Positions 45,111 to 55,067 of a DNA stretch of 64,000 nucleotides are shown one piece after another. A program made the translations under genes and the position numbers. Position 1 is the stretch's first letter; every line of letters starts with the position of its first letter. The notes under the pieces were generated by a model that saw only the letters and a program-made list of their open reading frames with translations, made no database searches and was not told the origin of the DNA. The stretch covers positions 387,001 through 451,000 of the forward strand of contig OZ038533.1 in assembly GCA_964036665.1 (NCBI GenBank). The letters are read 5' to 3'. The DNA is from Gordius sp. MW1 (lineage: Eukaryota > Nematomorpha > Gordioida > Gordea > Gordiidae).

Positions 45111-45382
45111 AAAAAAATGCCTATTATTATATGATTTAAATAATTTCACCTATAACACTTTAATATAATTAAGAAATATTTCATAATATCTATTTCTTAT
45201 AACCTTATTATATAATGCATTACTTTCAATTATATTTTTACTTCTTGTTCAAAATAACGACAGTTCATAATACTGACAGCCTAACAAATTAGACATTAAA
45301 TCTAAAATTAAAATTAGCAAAAAAAATGAACATATGTTTAAACAAATAATTGTACATAATACTATATATAGAATTATATATA

Positions 45383-45740
45383 AGCAATTACTACATATTT
45401 AATATAATATATTATACACTAAATTATATAATTAATAAATACAAATTATTTGGTATAGGGTGGTATATAATTAAGTGTATATAATAAAATCTATGTAATT
45501 ATTTAAAAGCAATTCATACATACTTAATATATTCAATACTAGATTATATAATTAATAATACAAGTTAGTCTGGTAAAGGGTGGTATATAATTAAGTGTAT
45601 ATAATAAAATATATGTAATAATTTAAAAGCAATTTATACGTACTTAATATATTAAATACTAAATTATATAATTAACTAATACACGTAGTTTGGTATAGGG
45701 TGGTGTATAATTAAGCAATATATAATAAATTTAGGTATTA
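45383..45740. repeat. Three tandem AT-rich units of about 118 bp
   Basis: Each unit starts AAGCAATT and contains GGTATAGGGTGGTATATAAT or a close variant. Units begin near 45,383, 45,507 and 45,626. Confidence 0.75.
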
Positions 45741-46898
45741 TATAAAGGATATCATCCGAGTGCTATCTCATGCCTTTAGATTCTTGTTTACAAGGTGATT
45801 AATGGAATATTTAGGATGATAATTGATATAGTTTGAGAGTATAATCTCAGCTTAAACATATAAGAGATTTGCTAAAGTTTTTTTGTACTTTAATAGAAAA
45901 CATATTAAATTTTAAAAGGGCAATCTCTCTAGCCATTAGATTAAATAGAAATTATTCATACAATTTATGATGCTATATAACTTAATTAGATCCTTAAAGA
46001 TTGTAAAGTGATCATTATTATTAGTATCAATGTGCATGTTATTCGATACGCTTTTATATTAAGTGTTTGCTATTATTTTAAAGCAAATTTATTTATACCT
46101 GAACCACTAACTATATCTATTTTTATCCACCTCAACAAATGTTTACTTATTGGTGTACTGTTATATTGATATATAGGATAATTGATGAAACTCTTACCCC
46201 AATTTTTACATTTAATGCTTACAAAAGAGCCTAGAAAAAAATGCTTTAAAATCTTGTTCTTGTTTTAAAAAGTTCTAATTAGAAAATGTTATAGCAAGTT
46301 GTGAAAATCTGTTAACTATCAATAACTTTTTTAAGAATGTGAAAAATTTTATTTTTTACCAAACTTAATTTGAAGAAATATCAATATGTTTAGACTTTAT
46401 AGCATTTCAAACTTTAAACTCTTATCTCAGCTCAGTATTTTGTGCAATCTTTTGCCAGAGATTTTAAATTAAAAGTTTCACATTTAAAAATTAGTACTTT
46501 TGCAAATCCCAATTTATTTTAAAACTTTACTATATTGATACTTAACAACATACATTGAAGACTTTTATTTGGTATAACTATTGTAAGTATAATGACTTGA
46601 CTTGTGTCTCGTTCATGTAAAATATTAGAAACACTACAAATTTTTTTATAATAAGGTAATGATATGCCATTCACACTCTGAAGCTGTTGAAGGGCAAGAG
46701 GCAGTAGGCCTCTTTTGACTTGTCATATATAGGTATGAGGAGTAATACAAGAGTAATCCTCCTTTTTGGGGCCTAAGATATTCTGGGCAAGACACTAGGT
46801 TAATAAATATAAAGTTGAATCTTAGATAAAAATACATATATTGTGAAGATGAATGAAATAAATAAAAATAACTAAGTAGTATAAATATCAAAAAATAC
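45741..46898. other. AT-rich, probably intron of the SNAPC3-like locus
   Basis: No repeat or gene recognised. It would be the large intron between the two exon arrays. Confidence 0.35.
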
Positions 46899-47538
46899 CT
46901 CTGTCCATTTGATTGGTAACATCCATAATTTGTGGATTATCAGTAGGTATGAAATGGCTTATTTGTGTATTAGGAGTGGCCACACTTTGCTGGTCTAAAA
47001 AAATATTACAAAAATTAAACAACACAATACTTTGTGGCTGTTCTTGCCTAACTAAAACTCTAGGCAGTATTCTCATATAGTTGGTAGAAACACCTATTGA
47101 CTGGCTTCTTTGTGTAAGGAGTGGCCACACTTTGCTGGTCTAAAAGATTAAAAAAATTAAGCAATACAATACTTGGCTGTTCTTGCCTAACTAAAACTCT
47201 AGGCAGTATTCTCGGATAGTTGGTAGAAACACCATTGACTGGCTTCTTTGTGTATTAGGAGTGGCCACACTTTGCTGGTCTAAAAGATTAAAAAAAAATT
47301 AAGCAATACAATACTTTGTGGCTGTTCTTGCCTAACTAAAACTGTAGGCAGTATTCTCATATGGTTGGTAGAAACACCTATTGACTGGCTTCTTTGTGTA
47401 TTAGGAGTGGCCACACTTTTCTGGTCTAAAAGATTACAAAAAAATTAAGCAATACAATACTTTGTGGCTGTCCCTGCACAATTAAGGCTCGAAGCAGCAG
47501 TTGATTAGATGCAGAGATAGATGGGAGATTATTCTGGC
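46899..47538 (-). repeat. Five tandem exon-like units upstream of the SNAPC3 core exons
   Basis: Units 46899-46994, 47031-47139, 47173-47279, 47315-47425 and 47461-47538 are separated by 33-36 bp that read GTATTG ... TTTTAG, i.e. tiny introns. The repeated peptide includes QQSVATPNTQRSQSIGVSTN and RVLVRQEQPQS. Units of 96, 111 and 78 bp (first, fourth and fifth listed) are open and phase 1-1. The 109- and 107-bp units are frameshifted by small deletions. No known domain is recognised. Confidence 0.65.
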
Positions 47539-47549
47539 CTAGATAATAT

Positions 47550-48185
47550 AAATTTGAAAATAAATGAAATTGCACTTGTAGGCATGAATAATAATTGAAA
47601 ATATTGCACTTTGTGATATGGTAAAATTTTAAAATAAACGGTAAAATGAACTTTATAATGATTGGTTGTTTACTTAAGATATATGACATATCCTATAAAT
47701 TTTAGTTGCGAAATTGTCTATGAATTTGATAGGTTGTCAGTATTCTGAACTGTCGTTATTTTGGACATAAGCGATATTTTTTACTTGAATCTGTTGCTGC
47801 TCCAGTCCTTTTATGATTAGGGAGCGTGAATATTAGAATAATAAAGGTTAATAAATTCAACCAATGATCAAGTTGGTATATTCTAAATAAGTTTAAATTA
47901 TAATGAGTGTTGTGAAAGGTTAATTTCTTCGGACGATTAAGTTGCTTTATTCAAATTACCTAGAAGGTTAATTTCTTTCCTATGTAAAGATATAATTCCA
48001 AGTAAGTATATGCAAATAAGAAAGGTTAGTGTAACCTTTAGATCCCTAGCTACGCTTATGGAAAGGATTGAAATATTTATGTAGCCCTTTCATTGTTCGC
48101 CTGTGCCGTCTAAACTTAAAACAATTAAGTGCTAAATTTAATTATTCTTCATTTAATTCTTTTAACAAATAAAATTTGATTTAAC
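47550..48185. other. AT-rich DNA, no gene seen
   Basis: Nothing recognisable. Earlier 5' exons of the SNAPC3-like locus could lie here. Confidence 0.3.
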
Positions 48186-48189
48186 AAAG

Positions 48190-48335
48190 CTTCCCCATTT
48201 TGCAATTCGCCTTTTTATTCCCTAATCTACGCTATTACTTATTTCTAATTTCTACAATAAATTTCCATATCATTCTTTTTTGCCCCATTTCGCAATTCGC
48301 CCTTTTTATTCCCTTATCTACGCTATTACTTATTT
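48190..48335. repeat. Two tandem units of about 95 bp
   Basis: CCCCATTTTGCAATTCGCC followed by TTTTTATTCC and TCTACGCTATTACTTATTT occurs twice, starting near 48,192 and 48,283. Confidence 0.65.
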
Positions 48336-48346
48336 TTACAATACAA

Positions 48347-49146
48347 TAGATGAACCCGGCAAACGTTGTTTTGCCATTTACCCGGGTATATTAGCAGAAT
48401 ATATATCATATTATAGAATTTCAATAGATTAAGAATATATAAAATATAATTGGTAAGTGTTTATTATGCAAGTTTTTTTAACAAATAGTTAAAGAGGGTC
48501 CAAGGCCCAGGCCTACCCAAGAGAGAAAACCTGGCCCCATGCCCCCCCCCAAGGGAAAAATCTTTGGCCCCCTGGCCCTTCAAGCAGTTTTTTTTAATTT
48601 TTTGTAATTGAAACAATATCATAATTATAATTATTTGTTTCTGAATAATGTCCGAAGAACTGAGATATATCAACATTTATTGGCTCTTTGTTAACAGTAT
48701 TTTCATTTTTCTCCTTATTTAACGCGCAAAAAAATGACAAAATTAGATTTTTTTAATTTATTTAGCCACGCAGGAGGGGACACGACCGTCCAATAATGAT
48801 AATAATTGATGTGAAAAATAAGCAAAAAAATGACTTTGATTTAATGTTTCGAGTGGTAAAAAGTTTCCATTTTCCGCAGCACATGCCTACATTTATCATC
48901 ACACTACAAACGATAGATGCGCAGTACGTCATGAGGTTGCGTTTGATCGACATTTTATTAAACGTCAAAACGTATAAAACAAACTCAAAAACTACTGGAC
49001 CGATTTGGCTCAAACAAATCTTAAAACACGCTCCGGAGTGTGGGGAATGTGAAATTTTGAGTCAAATCGGTCCGGTAGTTTTCCAAATATGGTGGCGGCA
49101 TATATATATATACATATATACATAGTTTCATTTTTATATATAAGAT
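48347..49146 (+). repeat. Dispersed repeat, GACCCGGCAAACG start to TATATATAAGAT end
   Basis: It starts TAGATGAACCCGGCAAACGT and ends ATAGTTTCATTTTTATATAT then AAGAT, as does the 50,152 copy. It holds a GGACCGATTTGGCTCAAA block and its near-inverse GTCAAATCGGTCCGGTAG (48,998-49,077). No protein is encoded, so it looks like a non-coding retroposon or 3' end of one. Confidence 0.6.
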
Positions 49147-49324
49147 AATTAATTCCTATACCATTTTTGTGCTTCAAATAAAAAATTTTCCCGTTATATT
49201 CTATAGCAAGAAGGTGATTTAATGATTAAATATAGTTTTTTTTATCAAAAAAACTAAGTATTACTAATTGAAATTGCTTTTTATTAACCTAAATGCATTA
49301 GTTAATCTATTAAAATTATGTGAC

Positions 49325-49690
49325 CTATTAATCGGGCTAGGCAGTTCGGGCAGCTCTAATGGTTCGGGCATCACCGAGCGGAAACTTAGAGGGGTTCAGG
49401 CGGGCAATTAGTTAAAAATTTGAACCGGGCCGTGTTCGGGCAGAAATATTTAAACAAATCTAACCTCTGTTTAGGATCGCATAAATTCGGGCTTAACGGG
49501 CAAATTTTATATTTCGGGCCGGGCAATTCGGGCAGCTTTAACGATTCGGGCGGGCCAGGCGGATACTTAGAAGGGTTTGGGCGGGACCGGGTGAGCAAGT
49601 AGGTCAAAAAATTAAATTGGGCCGGGTTCGGGCAGAAAATTCCAAACAAATCTGACCTCTGATCCGAACAGCCGGGCCCAAAATGACAAT
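49325..49690. repeat. Two tandem GGGC-rich units of about 185 bp
   Basis: Both halves contain TTCGGGCAGC, an AGGGGTTCAGGCGGG or AGGGTTTGGGCGGG block, GGGCCG(T/G)GTTCGGGCAGAAA and AAACAAATCT(A/G)ACCTCTG. The composition resembles hAT subterminal repeats. Confidence 0.6.
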
Positions 49691-50151
49691 TTTATATTTC
49701 AAGAAATAATTTTGTCTTATTTTCAAAAAATTTTGATCTAGTTCTAGGATTTTTATAAATAGAAAGGTGACAAAAAAATAGTAAACTATATAAAAGATCT
49801 TATTATGGTGCCCGCCCGCTTACTTGAAAATCTCAATTTAGAACGGTAGCCTGCACGACCCCTTAGCCGAGTGGGGCTAGCAGCGAGCCCGACTTTTGGT
49901 TGTTTAATTTTGATTTTTAATTGCAAATAAAATGTAAAAAAAATTTGCCAGCTTTCCCCCCCCCCTCCCCCTTGAGAAAATCCTGGCTACGCGCCTGTAC
50001 CAGATTTTATAATTTTGATGTTGAAATAAAAATGTTATAAAAAATTTCTGGAAATTTTTCCCCCGCGGGAGAAAATCCTGGCTACGCGCCTGAACTAAAC
50101 TATTCTTTTTTCACGTATTCACATATATACGACAATTATATATAATAATAC

Positions 50152-50830
50152 TAGCTGACCCGGCAAACGTTGTTTTGCTAAAAATACAATTTTCTTTAAT
50201 ATAATAAAATTCGAGAAAACTTCAGCCTTGTATGTATGACGTAATTGTTGTATATGATGCTACAAATGAAACTGGCCGGGAAATGTCCGATATTTTTAAA
50301 GCTAAAAGGAATTTTAGGATTCTGAAAAAGTTATTTTACCCCTGGCCGCCCTGGGCATCTATGGCTAAATTTTCGCGCGAACTGGGGCGGTAGTTTCAGA
50401 GTTTAGCCCTTTTTTAAAACGTAATGTCCGATATTTTTAAAACTAAAAGGAATTTTAGGATTCTGAAAAAGCTATTTTACCCCTGGCCGCCCTGGGCATC
50501 TACGGCTAAATTTTCGCGCGAGGCCGGTAGTTTCAGAATTTAACCCTTACATACAACATTTTTATTATACTTTTAAATATCTAATTCAGCCTTGTATGTA
50601 TGACGTCATTATTGTATAGGATGCTATAAATGAAACTGGCCGGAAAATGTCCGATATTTTTGAAACTAAAAGGAATTTTAGGATTCTGAAAAAGCTATTT
50701 TACCCCTCGCCGCCCTGGGCACCTATGGCTAAATTTTCGCGCGAATCGGGCCGGTAGTTTCAGAATTTAGCCCTTATCCACACACATACACACAAACAAA
50801 CATACATAGTTTCATTTTTATATATAAGAT
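50152..50830 (+). repeat. Dispersed repeat with internal triplication
   Basis: It runs from TAGCTGACCCGGCAAACGTT to TTTCATTTTTATATATAAGA. Inside, a block of about 125 bp beginning GTCCGATATTTTTAAA and including CCGCCCTGGGCA occurs three times (near 50,285, 50,425 and 50,648). A CAGCCTTGTATGTATGACGT block occurs twice (50,223 and 50,587). Confidence 0.65.
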
Positions 50831-51214
50831 TAGAAAGTGTAAATGCATATTAACTTATTATAAAACATTTAATCTAAACTATGGAAGGCAGCAATAAAAT
50901 TTAAGCTTCATATTAATTATATACTTAATATAAATTTTTGCAACCTTGTAAAGCTTTCATAACATGAATAAATATAAAACTAGTTAGTTATAAGTATGCT
51001 TTGTGTAGTGACAGTTATTTAGTTATTTGAAAATACGCTTTGTTATTTGTAAATTGTATTGAAAATACACCTTATGCAAGTTACCTATTTTGAATATATG
51101 AATTTATCGTCTGTATACATTTCTCGCAGTTATTGGTATAAAGTCGTTTTTATTGAACAAACGAGTCTCTTAGTTTGATTCTACCCTTGCCACTTCATTA
51201 CACTTTGCAAATTT

Positions 51215-52790
51215 GAACTACATTTGATTGGTTATAGATCCTTTGAGCGATAGACCACTTGAACAAATGCGTTGCCACAGTCCTGACGGTCTTTTTTGCC
51301 TTTAAATAAGAGTATAATCGTGCGTGCTCTCCATTGATTAGGAATTCGCTCTTTTACCAATATCTTGTTAAAGAGATTCGTCATGGTCGTGACTCCTTCT
51401 TCACGGCAGAGCAATGCTTCCATAGGTATTCCATCTCCATTAGATTTCCTTTTTGTATTTTGTTCATTTGTGTCCTAACTTCATCCTCCTAAAAGAACTC
51501 GATCACACTTGTGTTTGGCTCGATTTCGGGAAGGGAGTCTTTATCATTTGCAATATTCATAAGTTTCTTAAAATACCCTTTCCATCTTTCCATTATTTCC
51601 TTCGGCTTAAAAAAAGTTTTACCTTTCTTGTTTTGGACCAATTTAAGAACTCCGACATCGCGACTTTTCTTCTCCCTCATCTCGGTTAATTTGTACATAA
51701 GTCTATCGCCCCCTTTGTGTTCAAGTTTGTTTGTCATCTCGGTGCAAGCGGCATTCTTCGCTCTTGCAATAACCTCTTTCGCGGCTCTTTTTGCCTTCCT
51801 ATACTCTTGATAATCGCCAAACGTTTTTGATTTATTTCACCGTATATATAGATTTTTCTTCCTTTCAATGAAATTCGTAAGCGATCTATCCCACCACCAT
51901 AGTTCCTTATTCATAGCTTTGCCTCTTTTGGTCTGTCCTAGAACCCGTATTGCTGTTTCCTTTATGTCCTTAGTTCGCGTCTTTCAATCGCCGTCTACGT
52001 CCCTTTGCAACTTCCTTGTGCCTAAAAAGTGAGGAGATTTTTGATGATGTTTATCGTTCATCGACGTATCTTCGAGCGTTTTGTATCGAATTCGAGGTTC
52101 ATAAATCCTTCTTCTTCCGGGAATAACTTTTCTTTCGTGATCCATCAAAAGTGGACGATGCTGCCTGGCAATTTCTTCTCCTGTCGTTACTTTGCAATCT
52201 TTAATACTCCTTAAGTATTTTGGCCGTATTAGCAGATTGTCAATTTTAAACAAATGCTTCCTACTTCTATTAATCACGATAGGATCTTCGCGTTTTTAAA
52301 AAAAGGTGTTGAGGATCACCATGTCGTAAGCTTGGGATACTTGGAGAAGTTTTACCCTTTGTTTGTTCTTCAGACCACGCTCATAGCCCCATGATTTCAT
52401 TTATACCTGAGATGATCTTACCTAATGTGAGCGTTAAATTACCCAATAATTAACCTATCTTCTTGTTCTATTCCTTGTATTCCTTTTCCAATAAATCGAA
52501 GAATATATCCTTCTATGATTCAATACACCCAATAACCTGTCTGGAACAACGCTTGACTTCCACTAAATTGTCCTTGAACGATTCTCTGAGGATGATACCA
52601 ACCCCGTTTCTGATTTTATAGCCCACTATAAAATAGTTGTATCCTTCTCCTAACTTCCAAACTTTGGTTGCGTTCAACCTCGTCTCTTATAAGCAGGTGA
52701 TGTGTACCTTTCTCCTTTTTGACATTTGTGCGACTTCGATGCTCTTTACCGTAAACATCCCCCACATTCCAGCAAGTCATTCACATTATT
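51215..52790 (-). pseudogene. RTE-like LINE relic
   Basis: On the minus strand a decayed nuclease region (about 52,790-52,290) comes first. Next comes a frame with GEEIARQHRPLLMDHERK (about 52,150), then the connection region GGDRLMYKLTEMREKKSRDV and MERWKGYFKKLMN (51,570-51,720). The start of the RT (MTNLFNKILVKERIPNQWRA near 51,370) closes it. Frames are interrupted and the RT core is absent. This is the best preserved relative of the relics at 4,290 and 31,640. Confidence 0.8.
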
Positions 52791-54185
52791 TCCACAACTA
52801 GTTTCCTTAAACACCTTTGTTTTTAGTCAGGCAGTACCCGTATTTTTCACATTGCACGGGGGGGGGAATGCAGTACGCGTCGTTGTGGACTTATTTCTGT
52901 TATAAAATTTTGTTTGAAACTATCGTGATTTTGGAGTTGGTTTTTATAGCCGGTTTTGGACCTGACGGCAACCCTCTAATACACACAGACTTGGGAACGT
53001 CATAATAGCTAATTAACACTTATAAATCCGCCAACCCTCCACTTTTTACATGCGGACTTGGGGCCTCATATGTGGTGTTAATGACAAAAGTACATATGGA
53101 AAGTGGATCCTTTAATGTTCTCACTATTTTTGTTTTCATAAATTTTGTAATCTATCACTGCACAAATGCGTATATTAAAAACCAGATAAAATGGCGGCTG
53201 CTTCATAGACTAATAATACCATAGACTGCCGAACAGCTGATAATTCAGAAGTAACTATATAAACCGCCATGCTTGTGGAAATTTTAACTCCGTAAGAAAC
53301 TAAACGTAATGGTATTTCGTTCTATTTTACTACATTTTTTTTAAATTTATAAATTAAGTTACTAAATCATAAAAAAACATTTGGTAAAGAAAAAATATAA
53401 TTAAGGAAAGAGAAAACACCATTGTTTTTGAATTTGAATAATCTTTTAAGAAAAAATGAATATTTTACGATGTAAAATGATAAAGAGAAATATAAATATA
53501 GCGCCATCTATAATATATTTTATTTAAAGTATTAATTGAATATCAAAGAGACAATTTTACATAAAACGATACCGGGCATCATGCAAGATTTAAAAAATAA
53601 AAATATTTTAATAAATTAACTAATTGTCAATAAATATCCTTTAAAAATAATGGTTTTTTTGCCTAATGTTAGTTTTAAATTCTTGGTTTAAAATATTGCA
53701 AAAATTATGAAGTAAAATTTTGCTATACATATTAATTATTAATTTAACCAATAATTGTAAATAATTCCATGAGCCTTATTCCTGATCAACAATGTGATTA
53801 ATTAAAGATAAAAAAATGTTAGATCTAAGTGTGTTTTTAGTATGGAAGTGAGAGGAGTATCACCAAAATAATTTGTAATTTTAATTATTTTATTTCTTAG
53901 AGTTTTCACAGTTTTTTTAATGCTTTATAATCATGTCCCTTCTCTTTTCTTTCTTAAACTCATTGCATATGAATGATCTTTCATCACTAAAAATTTTTAA
54001 AAATTATAAGTACTAGTATTTAATGTATTGCACATTATCTTGGGGAAGATACTGAACATCTAAATATATAAATTTATTATATGTTTATATATTATAACGA
54101 TATTATACAGTATATAAATAACAGGAAAAAAATATAATAATGTAAATTTTTTTAAATATGATAATGTAAATTTTTTTCCTATAGC

Positions 54186-54356
54186 TGTTTGTCACATTTA
54201 GTTGTCAGCTCCTTCAAGTAGGTTCTCCATGTATTCCTGCACTTACACCAGCTTAGCATTAGCTCGTACCTTCTAAAGTCCATATCTATTTTATGCTTCC
54301 ATGTCAGTTTGGGCCTCCCTCTCTTCTTGATATGATTTGCCAGGTGACTTTCCTCC
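54186..54356 (-). pseudogene. Short LINE 3' fragment inside the P-like element
   Basis: Read on the minus strand it contains GGPKLTWKHKIDMDFRRYEL and a following WRTYLK motif, like the basic C-terminal end of RTE-type proteins. It is frameshifted. Confidence 0.4.
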
Positions 54357-54472
54357 CAACAGAAAAAAATATGATAATGTATCTAATTATTTACTTGCTG
54401 TGAGGGAAATTTGTTAAATCTGTTAATCCTTATGACTGATCTTGTTGAATTTAATTTAAATTTAAAAATTAC

Positions 54473-54784
54473 TTACAATAAATTTTGGGATGGCTCAGTA
54501 TTTCCTTGATCAAGAGACTGATCTAGTTTAATCAAGCACAGTATTTTCTTTAAGGTACAATTTAAACTTCTATTTTTATTAAAATCCTGGGGTCGAAAGT
54601 GGTTACTGCAGATACTTGAATGTTTTTTAAATTTAAATTTAGGGCCCATCAATTTAATCCATTTAGACAATAACTCTGGATCTTTTGGAAATCTAAATAT
54701 ACATAAATTCATTTATAATTACTTGTGTTTGCTATTTTCTTTGTTAAGGTAAGATATGGAGTTCTTTACTGAGCAAGACCTCAT
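54473..54784 (-). pseudogene. THAP-domain remnant of P-like transposase
   Basis: The main frame (54,712-54,473) contains RFPKDPELLSKWIKLMG, then SSICSNHFRPQDF and a CTLKK motif, i.e. the FP, W, C..H and LK landmarks of a C2CH THAP finger. The N-terminal CSVKN half may lie at 54,784-54,723, joined by a 30-bp GT...AG gap. The second cysteine of the first pair would then be serine. No catalytic RNase H-like region follows. Confidence 0.65.
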
Positions 54785-55067
54785 ATTCCTACAAATTTTT
54801 TTTTAAAATTTTTTTATGTTATTAATTTATTTAAAAAAAAGATTAAAAATTTCATTTTTGATGAAATTTAGCATATATTTTAGGATATATCAATTTTACC
54901 TTAATTTCAAGAATTTCCACTTGGGCGACTTCTTAGGTTACTTTCTGATGTTAATGTAAAAAAACAGCTGTTCGGCAGTCTATGGTATTATTAGTCTATG
55001 GGCTGCTTACACTTAAATTATTGTAACATTATGCTATAAAAAAGCTGTTTGAGTCATATGGTTGCGA

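Larger units (their letters stand above)
42929..47538 (-). pseudogene. SNAPC3-like: SNAPC3-like locus with two tandem exon arrays, partial and damaged
   Basis: On the minus strand, five copies of an N-terminal exon type (47538-46899) precede seven copies of a core exon (44699-43047) and one downstream exon (43010-42929). The core exon encodes SFDVLGHTSLSALKDKIFC and a following DISENP; the downstream exon encodes IFRFGCFLIENH and FYNDMRQSSNVDYS. Together they match SNAP50/SNAPC3, the subunit of the complex that recruits polymerases to snRNA promoters. Phases agree throughout (exon A0 ends in phase 1, core exon 1 to 0, downstream exon 0). The downstream exon has an apparent one-base loss between IENH and FYND. 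The zinc-finger C-terminus and later exons were not found, so a gene fragment or pseudogene is more likely than a complete gene. The N-terminal assignment rests on phase only. Confidence 0.6.
53204..55000 (-). mobile_element. P-like DNA transposon, internally deleted, 36-bp perfect inverted ends
   Basis: Perfect 36-bp inverted repeats, starting CATAGACTAATAATACCATA (53,204-53,239 and 54,965-55,000), are flanked by the exact octamer GGCTGCTT (53,196-53,203 and 55,001-55,008). Near the right end, on the minus strand, lies the THAP-type zinc-finger remnant (54,784-54,473). An 8-bp duplication, roughly 31-bp-class inverted repeats beginning with CA, and a THAP domain together define the P superfamily. 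No transposase catalytic region is left. It ends 68 bp before the UBLCP1 start codon. Confidence 0.85.

Noticed and set aside
49386-49649. Pro-rich minus-strand frame as a gene
   Set aside because: It lies wholly within a tandem GGGC-rich repeat.
53204-55000. hAT origin for the 36-bp inverted-repeat element
   Set aside because: hAT also gives 8-bp duplications, but the THAP finger and long perfect ends starting with CA fit the P superfamily better.
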